From Deltaproteobacteria bacterium (GTDB taxonomy: Bacteria; Bdellovibrionota_B; Oligoflexia; Oligoflexales; Bog-1112), in contig JACPKR010000008.1 in the NCBI GenBank assembly GCA_016186945.1, forward strand, positions 39,872 to 103,871: DNA of 64,000 nucleotides, given 5' to 3'. Position numbers and translations under genes: made by a program. Positions 43,477 to 51,466 of the stretch are shown one piece after another (positions within the stretch are counted from its first letter, which is position 1; each line of letters starts with the position of its first letter). Below the pieces are notes generated by a model. The model searched no databases, was not told where the DNA came from, and saw nothing but the letters and a program-made list of their open reading frames with translations.

Positions 43477-45393
43477 ATGAAAAATCTTTTTAGATTTTCA
43501 ATCTCCACCAAACTTCTTGTCGTAATAACCCTCATTCTTCTTGCCGTTACTATTCCCTTATCGTTTAAAGCTGCCGACATGTTCAAGACTGAGTCGAGTC
43601 GTCGTGAGGAGAATGCAAACATCACGTTTGCCAATGCGCGTGCGAGTGAACTTTCCGTAATCTTCAAAAACGTCCACGAAAAAGCGTCCATCATCGGTTC
43701 CATGATGCTCAGCCCTCAGGTGAACGCTTCAAAACAACTTCGCGATCTTGTTCGCTCCCTTTTCCTCAACGATCGCGACATGCTTGCCCTGAATTTCTAT
43801 CAGACCGGGGAAGAGGTCAAAAAAATCCACTCCTTCGTCAATCACACTAAATTGGAACAGATGGGGCAGTCGGAAGATTACCTTACGCATCTGGAAAAGA
43901 CCCTGAGTTTTCCCTTTCAACGGGTAATCAATGGCGAGGTGACGATAGAGAACAGGAGTTTGCCTGAGGGGCTGGCGATCTTGACGTTTGGAATCCCCCT
44001 CGTGCAAGACGATAAAGGACGGGTAAGTTTCTTCGTCTTGGCCGATGTAAGGCAAAGCGGTTTTGAAAAGGAACTCCACTTGGGAAGCGAGCGCAAGTCC
44101 TTCATGGTTAACAAAGCGGGGATCATCCTGGCTCATCCGGACGAAAAACTCGTGCTCAATCGTAGTGACTTCTCCCATGTCGACATCGTCAAGCAGGCGT
44201 TGGAATCGAGGGTCTTGCGGGGGCAGTTCAAGTATCGTTCCGCCGAAGGGGCATTCTTTTACGGGGCCTTTACCAGAACAGACTACGGGCCCGTGGTGAT
44301 TACAGAAATTCCCGAGACAGTTGTGCTTGAGCCAGCTTTCATGATCCGTCGGGAAATCTATTACCTTACAGGGATTATCTTGTCGATCTCACTTGTCCTG
44401 ATCTTTCTTTTTTCCCTAACGCTGACTCGTCCCATCATTAAACTTTCCGAGATCGCCAGAGAAATCGGTGAAGGTAAATTCGATATTCCCATCAAGAAAC
44501 TCGTGCGATCCTCGGACGAGGTGGGGGACCTGGCTAGCTCTGTAAACTGGATGAGCGATAAAATTGCAAGCCTGCTCGTCCAGGAAAAGGCAAAAGCGGA
44601 AATCGAGAAAGAACTTGAAATCGCTAATGCCGTACAGATGACCTTTCTCTCCGATCCTTCCAACCTTGCCCCATTCAACATCGCTTCGTTCTATGCGTCA
44701 GCTTCCCAATGCGGCGGAGACTGGTGGGGACACTATCGCGTTGCTCCCGAGGTCGAACTTCTGCTCATCGGTGACGCCACAGGACACGGGGTCGCGGCAG
44801 CTCTAGTGACAGCAATGGCCTATTCCACGAGTGACATCTTTGCGCAGAAACTGATTCAAGGCCAGGATCGAGGATCTTACAGACCATCGGTTATTTTGAA
44901 GGAACTCAACAGACTTCTCTACGACTGCCTGCATGGGCAATTCTGCATGTCGTTTTTTGCTGCCTTTATAGACGCAAAAAACAACACAGTCACCTATGCT
45001 AATGCCGGCCATTGTTTTCCCTACCTGATTCCCAAAGATCCTAAAGACGAGCGCGCCATAAAATCAGGAATGCTCCTCCCCGTAAGATCACTTCGATACC
45101 AACAGCCGACGGATGCTTCCATTCTCGGGATCAGAGATGATGTCAGCTTTGTTGACGAAACCGTGCAGCTTAAGAAAGGAGATCGTATTGTCTTCTATAC
45201 GGACGGAGTCACGGAAGCACGTTCCGATGAAGGCGTTATGTGGGGAACAAAGAACTTCCTCAAATCCGTGACCAAACATTACGACAACACCATTAAAGTC
45301 ATGTGTGAAAATGTGATCAAAGATTTACGCACATACTATACCAAGGAAACCTTCGAGGATGACGCAACGCTTATTGTGACCGAATACACTTAG
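43477..45393 (+). CDS. Membrane sensor protein phosphatase (HAMP + PP2C/SpoIIE)
   Basis: 638 residues. TM1 (about 9-30), a periplasmic sensor region of about 260 residues, TM2 (about 293-315), a HAMP domain (RPIIKLSEIAREIGEGKFDI), a short coiled coil, then a PP2C/SpoIIE serine phosphatase (from about 395). Metal-binding motifs are GGDWWGHY, IGDATGHGVAAALVTA and YTDGVTEARS. Such RsbU-type proteins respond to external signals and dephosphorylate anti-sigma-factor antagonists. GAGAG precedes the ATG. The receiver gene converges with it one base away. Confidence 0.92.
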   Translation: MKNLFRFSISTKLLVVITLILLAVTIPLSFKAADMFKTESSRREENANITFANARASELSVIFKNVHEKASIIGSMMLSPQVNASKQLRDLVRSLFLNDRDMLALNFYQTGEEVKKIHSFVNHTKLEQMGQSEDYLTHLEKTLSFPFQRVINGEVTIENRSLPEGLAILTFGIPLVQDDKGRVSFFVLADVRQSGFEKELHLGSERKSFMVNKAGIILAHPDEKLVLNRSDFSHVDIVKQALESRVLRGQFKYRSAEGAFFYGAFTRTDYGPVVITEIPETVVLEPAFMIRREIYYLTGIILSISLVLIFLFSLTLTRPIIKLSEIAREIGEGKFDIPIKKLVRSSDEVGDLASSVNWMSDKIASLLVQEKAKAEIEKELEIANAVQMTFLSDPSNLAPFNIASFYASASQCGGDWWGHYRVAPEVELLLIGDATGHGVAAALVTAMAYSTSDIFAQKLIQGQDRGSYRPSVILKELNRLLYDCLHGQFCMSFFAAFIDAKNNTVTYANAGHCFPYLIPKDPKDERAIKSGMLLPVRSLRYQQPTDASILGIRDDVSFVDETVQLKKGDRIVFYTDGVTEARSDEGVMWGTKNFLKSVTKHYDNTIKVMCENVIKDLRTYYTKETFEDDATLIVTEYT

Positions 45394-45394
45394 T

Positions 45395-45769
45395 TCACCG
45401 TGATTTGAAGAGACACTCTTTGGCCTTCGAGAGAAGTTGCTCGAAGGGAAAAGGTTTGTGCAGGATGTCTACGGCTCCCAGTGAGCGGACTTCTTCACTC
45501 AGAATTTCCTGGAGGGCAGAAACAAAGATCACCGGCACTTTCTTATCGACTTGCCTAAACTGTTTGAGAAGGTTCAAACCCGACATATACGGCATATTGA
45601 TGTCGGAAACGATCAAATCAAAGTGGTTCTTTTTATGCAAGCTGATCGCTTCTGTGGGGTCGTTTGAATAGGTCGCCTGAAACCCCTCATCTCGAAATTT
45701 AATCGCCAGAACTTCTCCCAGATGCTCTTCATCCTCAACGATCAGTATATGTTTGGCAAGCTGTCCCAT
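45395..45769 (-). CDS. Single-domain response regulator
   Basis: 124 residues, receiver domain only. Acidic pocket E12-D13, phosphoacceptor D56 in IVSDINMP, threonine/serine position in FVSALQ, and K105 in HKPF are all present. No output domain, so it acts by protein binding or as a phosphate sink, like CheY or Spo0F. Its stop is one base from that of the SpoIIE phosphatase on the other strand. No histidine kinase is in the window. Confidence 0.92.
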   Translation of the reverse strand: MGQLAKHILIVEDEEHLGEVLAIKFRDEGFQATYSNDPTEAISLHKKNHFDLIVSDINMPYMSGLNLLKQFRQVDKKVPVIFVSALQEILSEEVRSLGAVDILHKPFPFEQLLSKAKECLFKSR

Positions 45770-45785
45770 TGATTCTCCAAAAACA

Positions 45786-45907
45786 CCAAGCCCTGGGCAA
45801 GGAGGTGGTTTGGAGGAAACTGCGCAGCTGGTTCCTCCAAGAAATCCCTTGGGGGAGGCGACGCTTCACTCGCCCCCCCAAGCCCCCCTCTCCCTTTTTG
45901 CCACAAG
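45786..45907 (+). repeat. Family A repeat (A1 + A2)
   Basis: CAAGCCCTGGGCAAGGAGG through CTCCCTTTTTGCCACAAG. A2 here has the GGGGGAGGCGACGCTTCACTC variant. Outer arms are imperfect. It lies between the divergently transcribed receiver and NAPE-PLD-like genes. Confidence 0.9.
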
Positions 45908-45929
45908 ATTATTATAGTACCATGAAAGA

Positions 45930-46955
45930 ATGAAATTTGTCATTTTCGCTGCGTTCTTAGTTTTTCTAACGGGCCTTAGCAAGATGCACTCGGGAACTTA
46001 CGTGGGACCTCCGTCGGATCATTTTGATGGAACCTTGTTTTACAATCCTCAGCCCTTTCCGGAGAGACATTTCTTCTCCTTCCTGTGGATGAGGTTGACC
46101 AAGGATTGGGCCGAATGGCCGGAGCATGTCGAAACTATAGAGGGGCCGAAGCCTCCTTCACGGATCGTTCGCGGTATTCGCTACTCCGTCATCAACCACG
46201 CAAGCGTGCTTATACAAACACCCGAGTTGAATATCCTCACCGACCCTATTTGGTCGGAACGATGCAGTCCCTTTACCTGGATTGGCCCCAAGCGCGTCGT
46301 AAACCCAGGACTGCGATTTGAAGACCTACCTCCCATCGATGTCGTGCTTATCTCTCACAACCACTACGACTCGATGGATATTCCTACCTTGGAACGCTTA
46401 CAGGATCGGTTCAACCCCATCTTTTTTACGGGTTTGGGGAACAAGGATTTTCTGAACTACATGGGGATACAAAATGTTCAAGAACTCGACTGGTGGGATG
46501 TCGTGGAGTTGAAAGGGAGCGTCTTGCATTTCGTCCCAGCCGTACATTTTTCAGGTCGCGGTTTTTTTGACCGCAACCACACCTTATGGGGCGGGTTCGT
46601 AGTGGATAGCAAGGCTGGGCGGATCTATTTCTCAGGAGATTCCGGCTACAGTGATCTTTTCAAGCGTATCGGAGCACACTTTACGGATTTTACGCTAGCG
46701 TTTCTACCGATCGGAGCTTACGAGCCGAGGGAATTTATGGGACCCGTGCATATGAATCCATCTGAGGCAGTTAAAGTCCACCAGGAGATCCATGCTCGAA
46801 AATCTGTCGGTGTTCATTTCGGAACCTTTCATCTAACGGCTGAGGACATTGATGCCCCTAAGCGCGATTTACGGGAAGCTTTAGACCGGGCGCAGATTGC
46901 ACATGACAAATTTGTGGTACCCGAGTTCGGTGCCGGTTATTGTGAAGGTTGCTAA
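45930..46955 (+). CDS. Exported metallo-beta-lactamase-fold hydrolase (NAPE-PLD-like)
   Basis: 341 residues with a hydrophobic N-terminus (FVIFAAFLVFLTGLS), signal peptide or anchor. The family landmarks of N-acylphosphatidylethanolamine phospholipase D are present: NHASVLIQ, LTDPIWSERCSPF, SHNHYD, FVPAVHFSGRG, LWGGFVV, FSGDSGY and HFGTFHL. The metal motif reads HNHYDS, so the usual last histidine of HxHxDH is S148. The enzyme may use one metal or be altered. AAAGAATG around the start is a weak ribosome-binding context. It is followed 15 bases later by the SGNH hydrolase. Confidence 0.82.
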   Translation: MKFVIFAAFLVFLTGLSKMHSGTYVGPPSDHFDGTLFYNPQPFPERHFFSFLWMRLTKDWAEWPEHVETIEGPKPPSRIVRGIRYSVINHASVLIQTPELNILTDPIWSERCSPFTWIGPKRVVNPGLRFEDLPPIDVVLISHNHYDSMDIPTLERLQDRFNPIFFTGLGNKDFLNYMGIQNVQELDWWDVVELKGSVLHFVPAVHFSGRGFFDRNHTLWGGFVVDSKAGRIYFSGDSGYSDLFKRIGAHFTDFTLAFLPIGAYEPREFMGPVHMNPSEAVKVHQEIHARKSVGVHFGTFHLTAEDIDAPKRDLREALDRAQIAHDKFVVPEFGAGYCEGC

Positions 46956-46970
46956 GAAACGGAGGAAACA

Positions 46971-48203
46971 TTGCGAAGATTATTGGGACTTTTGATCGGC
47001 TTGATGTTTAGCTACCCAACGGGAGCAAGTAGCATATCTGTAGGCATTTTGGGAGATGGACTGTCAACTGGGGTAGCAGCGCATCCAGCTCTAACCTATG
47101 ATTATAACGAACTCTGGAAGGTCATGTCCGGGGAGCGTTCCATCACTCCACTTTCTCACCCTCTGTTAGATTCCTTCGACGTGAAGGATAAGCCTCTACC
47201 CCCGCAAGTCCTTTGGTCTGGGCTTCGCGAATTTGATGGCGAAAGCAACTGGGTGTTAAGCCACCTGACGAGAGGATTTGCAAAACTGTTTCTCGACACC
47301 CCTCAATATAGTTGGGGCTATTTGGTTGCGCGCAAGTTGGGAGCAGACCCTTCGCATATTTATGTGGCTGCTGAGGAAGGGGCTAAAGTAGCGAACTTCA
47401 CTAGACAGGTCGATCGTCTCATTGACCACTTGGGAGGAAAGACTCCGGAACTTATCTTTGCCTTTTTTTCCGGAAACGACCTCTGTGCAGGAAATATGCG
47501 TGGCGTCACCATGTCCGAAGACTTCGGGGATAGCATTCTGAAAGGTTTGCAATATATAGCCCGCAATGCGACTCCGTCGGAAGCCGGAACGCGAGTTTAC
47601 CTCCCTCATTTCCTAAGTCTGACGCAACTTCTTACGAAACCTTCCATCATCAATCATGAAGTCATGGCGCACGGGGAAAAGATGACTTGTCACAATCTTC
47701 GCATGCAAGGTTTTCAACCTAGCTCACCCGTAACGATTCAGGACCTACCCTTCGAGGGACTTTACCTGAGTACCCTCCTTCCCCCTAACCCTGCTGTCAA
47801 CTGTCCCACATTGTTTAGTCAAAGCCTGATTGCTGAGAGAGAACTTGGCTTTTTCACCCAGTTCAACCCGGAAAAAAAGAAAAAAGAGGTGGAAAAGATA
47901 GTTACCGATTATGTCAGCGAGATTGCCAACCATATCCGTAACTATCGCCGCCATACAAGCGACGCTGTAAGAAAGGCGACGGACTGGGTGCGTGCAAACT
48001 ACCCCAACAAGAACATCACGTTCCACGTTCTGGAAGGGACCGGGCGCCTGGAATTCGAAGGACAGGACATAGCGTCCAATTGTCAGCATTTGTCACTGGA
48101 AGGACAGACCAAAATTGCACAAGCTGTTCTTGATGAGCTTAGGGCAGGCTTTTCCCTCGCACCCCATGGCGATACTTATAAGCTATATCAATCATCAAAT
48201 TGA
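46971..48203 (+). CDS. Secreted SGNH/GDSL-like hydrolase with repeat-derived C-terminus
   Basis: 410 residues from a TTG with GGAGG 6 bases upstream. Signal peptide LLGLLIGLMFSYPTGA. SGNH-like blocks: ILGDGLSTG (GDS position is GDG, so the catalytic serine may be the next S), FFSGNDLC (block III Asn) and IASNCQHLSLEG (catalytic His, Asp equivalent unclear). Phospholipase B-like proteins show a similar order. The last 22 residues, from about LRAGFSLAPHG, are encoded by a fragment of the family A repeat. It overlaps punA by 65 bases, tail to tail. Confidence 0.75.
   Translation: MRRLLGLLIGLMFSYPTGASSISVGILGDGLSTGVAAHPALTYDYNELWKVMSGERSITPLSHPLLDSFDVKDKPLPPQVLWSGLREFDGESNWVLSHLTRGFAKLFLDTPQYSWGYLVARKLGADPSHIYVAAEEGAKVANFTRQVDRLIDHLGGKTPELIFAFFSGNDLCAGNMRGVTMSEDFGDSILKGLQYIARNATPSEAGTRVYLPHFLSLTQLLTKPSIINHEVMAHGEKMTCHNLRMQGFQPSSPVTIQDLPFEGLYLSTLLPPNPAVNCPTLFSQSLIAERELGFFTQFNPEKKKKEVEKIVTDYVSEIANHIRNYRRHTSDAVRKATDWVRANYPNKNITFHVLEGTGRLEFEGQDIASNCQHLSLEGQTKIAQAVLDELRAGFSLAPHGDTYKLYQSSN
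48137..48164 (+). repeat. Family A fragment at the convergent gene ends
   Basis: GCTTAGGGCAGGCTTTTCCC and the following CTCGCACCCC match the string in the A2 region of the 12.2-kb copy (GCTCAGGGCAGGCTTTTCCC). Its minus strand contains the TAA used as the punA stop. Confidence 0.75.
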
Positions 48204-49020
48204 CTAGGGAAGAAAATTGAACGGCTGTCGTGCGTCCAAACACCGTAACATCGTCATGACTTAAGGGTGAAGTTCCGAGTCCGCTTCCGTAATTAGTAAT
48301 GCTTGAGACCCCATTCACTTTCATCCCTAAATAGCGGGCCATGATAACTTCTGGCACGGTCGACATGCCCACAACATCACCGCCCATGCGTGCGATCATT
48401 TGAATTTCAGACGGTGTTTCAAACTGCGGGCCTAAGACCCCACAGTAGACACCACTATGGACGCGGGTTCCGAGCTTGGATGTCTGTAAAGTTTCGTAAA
48501 TTCTCTCAATCGTCGGAAGATCATACGCTTGGCTCATATCTATAAAGGGAACGTTCTCACTTCTTCCAAAGAGGCCCTCAAGAGGAGATCGGCCCATGAG
48601 GTTGATGTGATCGCGAATGAGCATATATTCGCCGGGTCTATATTGCGGATTCACGCTACCTGTGGCGTTCGTCATGATGATGTGTTGAATCCCAAGGCCC
48701 TTCATCAATTGAACGGGCAGGGTCACCACTGCGCTGCTATGTCCTTCGTAATAATGATAGCGCCCCATGGCTACAAGGACGGGGTTGTCGGCTTGGGTCA
48801 CTCCGAGCGCCCATTTTCCCCCGTGCCCTGCTACTGTTGGTGGGGGCATACCTTTGACCTTGTCGTAGTCGACAAGAACGACATGTTTCAAAGTCTCGAC
48901 AAAGGCACCCAAGCCCGATCCGAGGACAACGGCCACGGTCGGCTTTTTTTCTTGACGTTCCCATGTCAAAGCACTTTTTAGTGAAGTTAAAGCTTCATCA
49001 AGTTTTTCAAAGCGACTCAA
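48139..49020 (-). CDS. punA: Purine-nucleoside phosphorylase
   Basis: 293 residues. LGSGLGAF, GRYHYYEGH, NATGSVNPQYRPGEYMLI, GPQFETPSEIQMI and the purine-site GMSTVPEVI are those of the trimeric PNP family, which releases the base and ribose 1-phosphate. The usual TNxAAG stretch reads TNYGSGL. The last codons (RGKSLP and the stop) come from a repeat fragment. It overlaps deoA by 14 bases, so deoA-punA form an operon. Confidence 0.93.
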   Translation of the reverse strand: MSRFEKLDEALTSLKSALTWERQEKKPTVAVVLGSGLGAFVETLKHVVLVDYDKVKGMPPPTVAGHGGKWALGVTQADNPVLVAMGRYHYYEGHSSAVVTLPVQLMKGLGIQHIIMTNATGSVNPQYRPGEYMLIRDHINLMGRSPLEGLFGRSENVPFIDMSQAYDLPTIERIYETLQTSKLGTRVHSGVYCGVLGPQFETPSEIQMIARMGGDVVGMSTVPEVIMARYLGMKVNGVSSITNYGSGLGTSPLSHDDVTVFGRTTAVQFSSLVNLMIDIAYKYRHGVRGKSLP

Positions 49021-50350
49021 TGGTCACCCCTTCTTCGATAAGGCGAGGGGCTTCAACGTTTCTGTCCCCGATGTTGTAGGCTCTTGTCAACAACTCGCGA
49101 ATCTTCCCTTCGTGCTCGTTGAAATCAGTGCGTAAAGTGCAAAGGATCTCCCCTTTTTTCACGGCGTCGCCAACTTTCAAATGATGGGAGAGTGAGGTGT
49201 TGTAGGCAATTTCATCGGTTTGTTTCTGTCTACCTGCATGGGCTAACACAAGAGCCTCGCCTAAAAGGATGGTTTGCATGCTTTCGATATAGCCAGACCG
49301 TTCAGCTCGGATTTCTATTTGAAATTTGGTCTGAGGAAAAGGGTCCAAGTCTCCCTCGAGCACTGAGCTGTCTCCTCCTTGAGCGTCGATAAGTTGGCAG
49401 AGACGTTCGAAGGGTCGGCCGGAGGCCAGGCTGTCTTCCACTTTTTCAAACGCCTGGTGTTTATCCCCACAGGCACCGCTTAGCAGAAGCAATTCTGCGG
49501 CGAAGCTCACAACAAGTTCCCGAGTATCGGCTATGTGGGCGCATTCGTCTTTCGTCTTTGTCAGTACTTCTACTGCTTCCACAACTTCGCACCAGTTCCC
49601 GGAAAGCAAACCGAGGGGCTGGTTCATATTCGTGATCATCGCTTTCGTCTTTGTCCCTGCGCCTGTGGCGGTTGTAACAAGGGCCTTGGCCAATTCCCGT
49701 GCCTGGGGCAAGGTTTGCATGAAGGCACCAGTCCCCCACTTGACGTCGAGCAGGAGGACATCTAACGATTCTGCAAGTTTTTTCGCGAGAATACTGCTTG
49801 TAATAAGTGGTAAGGAAGGCACGTTGGCAGTAACGTCACGCAAGGCATACAAACGTCTATCGGCGGGAGCAATGTCGTCAGTCTGTCCTCCGAAGCAGAA
49901 ACCGAAGCGCGCGACCAGTCGTTGAATTTCATCCATGCTTAATGCTGTACGCAGGCCAGGGATGCTGGCAAGTTTGTCGAGAGTTCCTCCTGAGAAGCCC
50001 AGTCCTCGTCCCGAAATCGTTGGCATCGCTAAGCCGAGGGATGCAACGAGCGGACCTAAGCTGATGGTCACCTTGTCGCCAACCCCACCTGTGGAGTGTT
50101 TGTCGACGACTGGTTTGGCGAGGCCGTCCCATTTGAGCGCTTTCCCGGAATCACGCATGGCCAAGCTTAGGTCGACAATGTTGTCCCTCTGTAACCCTTT
50201 GTGAAAGACATGGGAAAGGAAAGCGACAACTTGCCCGTCCCCAGTTTCAGCAAGATGACCGATGAAATACTGGATATCTTCCCGCTTGAGTTTTCTTCCC
50301 TCTCGGGCTGCTTCTAGAAAGCTCGTGATGGAAAAAGGTGTTTGGGTCAT
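49007..50350 (-). CDS. deoA: Thymidine/pyrimidine-nucleoside phosphorylase
   Basis: 447 residues. KHSTGGVGDKVTISLGP is the phosphate-binding signature; SGRGLGFSGGTLDKL, LDVKWGTGAFM and ALVTTATGAGTKTKA follow as in DeoA/Pdp. It splits thymidine and deoxyuridine (or uridine) into base and (deoxy)ribose 1-phosphate. First gene of the deoA-punA operon, divergent from deoC. A phosphopentomutase linking their products to DeoC is not seen. Confidence 0.93.
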   Translation of the reverse strand: MTQTPFSITSFLEAAREGRKLKREDIQYFIGHLAETGDGQVVAFLSHVFHKGLQRDNIVDLSLAMRDSGKALKWDGLAKPVVDKHSTGGVGDKVTISLGPLVASLGLAMPTISGRGLGFSGGTLDKLASIPGLRTALSMDEIQRLVARFGFCFGGQTDDIAPADRRLYALRDVTANVPSLPLITSSILAKKLAESLDVLLLDVKWGTGAFMQTLPQARELAKALVTTATGAGTKTKAMITNMNQPLGLLSGNWCEVVEAVEVLTKTKDECAHIADTRELVVSFAAELLLLSGACGDKHQAFEKVEDSLASGRPFERLCQLIDAQGGDSSVLEGDLDPFPQTKFQIEIRAERSGYIESMQTILLGEALVLAHAGRQKQTDEIAYNTSLSHHLKVGDAVKKGEILCTLRTDFNEHEGKIRELLTRAYNIGDRNVEAPRLIEEGVTIESL

Positions 50351-50370
50351 GCTTTTGCTTTCTTCATAGG

Positions 50371-50506
50371 GCGTAAGCTACTTGGGGCAAGGAGGTGGTT
50401 TGGAGGAAACTGCGCAGCTGGTTCCTCCAAGAATTACCTTGAGGGAAACCATCTGCGAAGTTTTCCCTCAAACTCCCTTCCTTGCTATTGCCCCAAGCGG
50501 ATTACG
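50371..50506 (+). repeat. Family A variant with a second hairpin in place of A2
   Basis: GCGTAAGCTACTTGGGGCAA left and TTGCCCCAAGCGGATTACG right. After A1 comes TTGAGGGAAACCATCTGCG and AAGTTTTCCCTCAA, a new hairpin built like A1 but of different sequence. It is located in the divergent deoA/deoC promoter gap. Confidence 0.92.
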
Positions 50507-50567
50507 TAGTGGATAGCACAAAGTTTGGACCTTGCAAAATTCAAAAAAGTCACCGATAACTCGGCGC

Positions 50568-51458
50568 ATGGAAACGTTGCTAAAAATGACAGTCGACCAA
50601 GTCGGCATTGAAGAACGTGCGGCACGCATCACCACACGTTCCATCAAGACATCAGCCAAACGCGAGGGGATCAAGTTGGCGATCAGCATGATCGACTTGA
50701 CGACCCTGGAAGGCAAAGATTCACGCGGTAAGGTAGAAGCACTCTGTCGCAAGGCAATCAGGCCCGATCTAAACAATCCCGAGATTCCCTCGGTGGCAGC
50801 AGTTTGTGTGTATCCCAACATGGTAGCCTTGGCGAGACAGGCACTTTCGGGAACTTCGGTGAAAGTCGCCTCGGTTGCGACCGGTTTTCCTGCCGGACTT
50901 ATACCCCTTTCCTTGAAAGTCGAGGAGACCAAACGCGCTGTCGCATCAGGTGCAGATGAGATCGACATGGTGATTGACCGGGGAGCTTTCCTCTCCGGCG
51001 AGTTCCAGAAGGTGACGGACGAGATCGGGAGCATCAAGGAAGCATGTGGGAGCACCCACTTGAAAGTCATACTGGAAACAGGCGAGTTGGAAACCTACGA
51101 CAATATCCGCAAAGCAAGTTTGCTTGCCATGAACGCAGGAGCAGACTTCATCAAGACCTCGACTGGAAAAGTCAGTATCAACTCGACGCTTCCGATCACC
51201 CTGGTCATGTTGGAAGCTATACGAGATTATTTTCGCCTTACAGGAAAACGTATCGGCATGAAATCAGCAGGTGGGATACGAACCAGCAAGCTTGCCTTGC
51301 ACTATCTCGCCCTGCTGAAGGAAAGCTTGGGAGACGACTGGCTTGATCCTTCCCTGTTTCGCTTCGGAGCCAGTGCGTTGACAAACGATCTGCTGATGCA
51401 GTTTGCCACACAAATCAGCGGCCGCTACCAGTCTGCTGACTATTTCACAAACGATTAG
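50568..51458 (+). CDS. deoC: Deoxyribose-phosphate aldolase
   Basis: This class I aldolase cleaves 2-deoxyribose 5-phosphate to acetaldehyde and glyceraldehyde 3-phosphate. About 296 residues from ATG 50568; TTG 50532 is an alternative and the start is uncertain. Schiff-base lysine K196 in DFIKTSTGK, DEIDMVIDRG, and the second active lysine in MKSAGGIRT are visible. The two aldehyde dehydrogenase genes directly downstream (8-base gap) likely deal with the acetaldehyde. Confidence 0.93.
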   Translation: METLLKMTVDQVGIEERAARITTRSIKTSAKREGIKLAISMIDLTTLEGKDSRGKVEALCRKAIRPDLNNPEIPSVAAVCVYPNMVALARQALSGTSVKVASVATGFPAGLIPLSLKVEETKRAVASGADEIDMVIDRGAFLSGEFQKVTDEIGSIKEACGSTHLKVILETGELETYDNIRKASLLAMNAGADFIKTSTGKVSINSTLPITLVMLEAIRDYFRLTGKRIGMKSAGGIRTSKLALHYLALLKESLGDDWLDPSLFRFGASALTNDLLMQFATQISGRYQSADYFTND

Positions 51459-51466
51459 GGTGTTCT

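Noticed and set aside
49461-49925. Open frames on both strands over deoA
   Set aside because: Shadows of deoA codon usage; they break no conserved deoA motif and have no signals.
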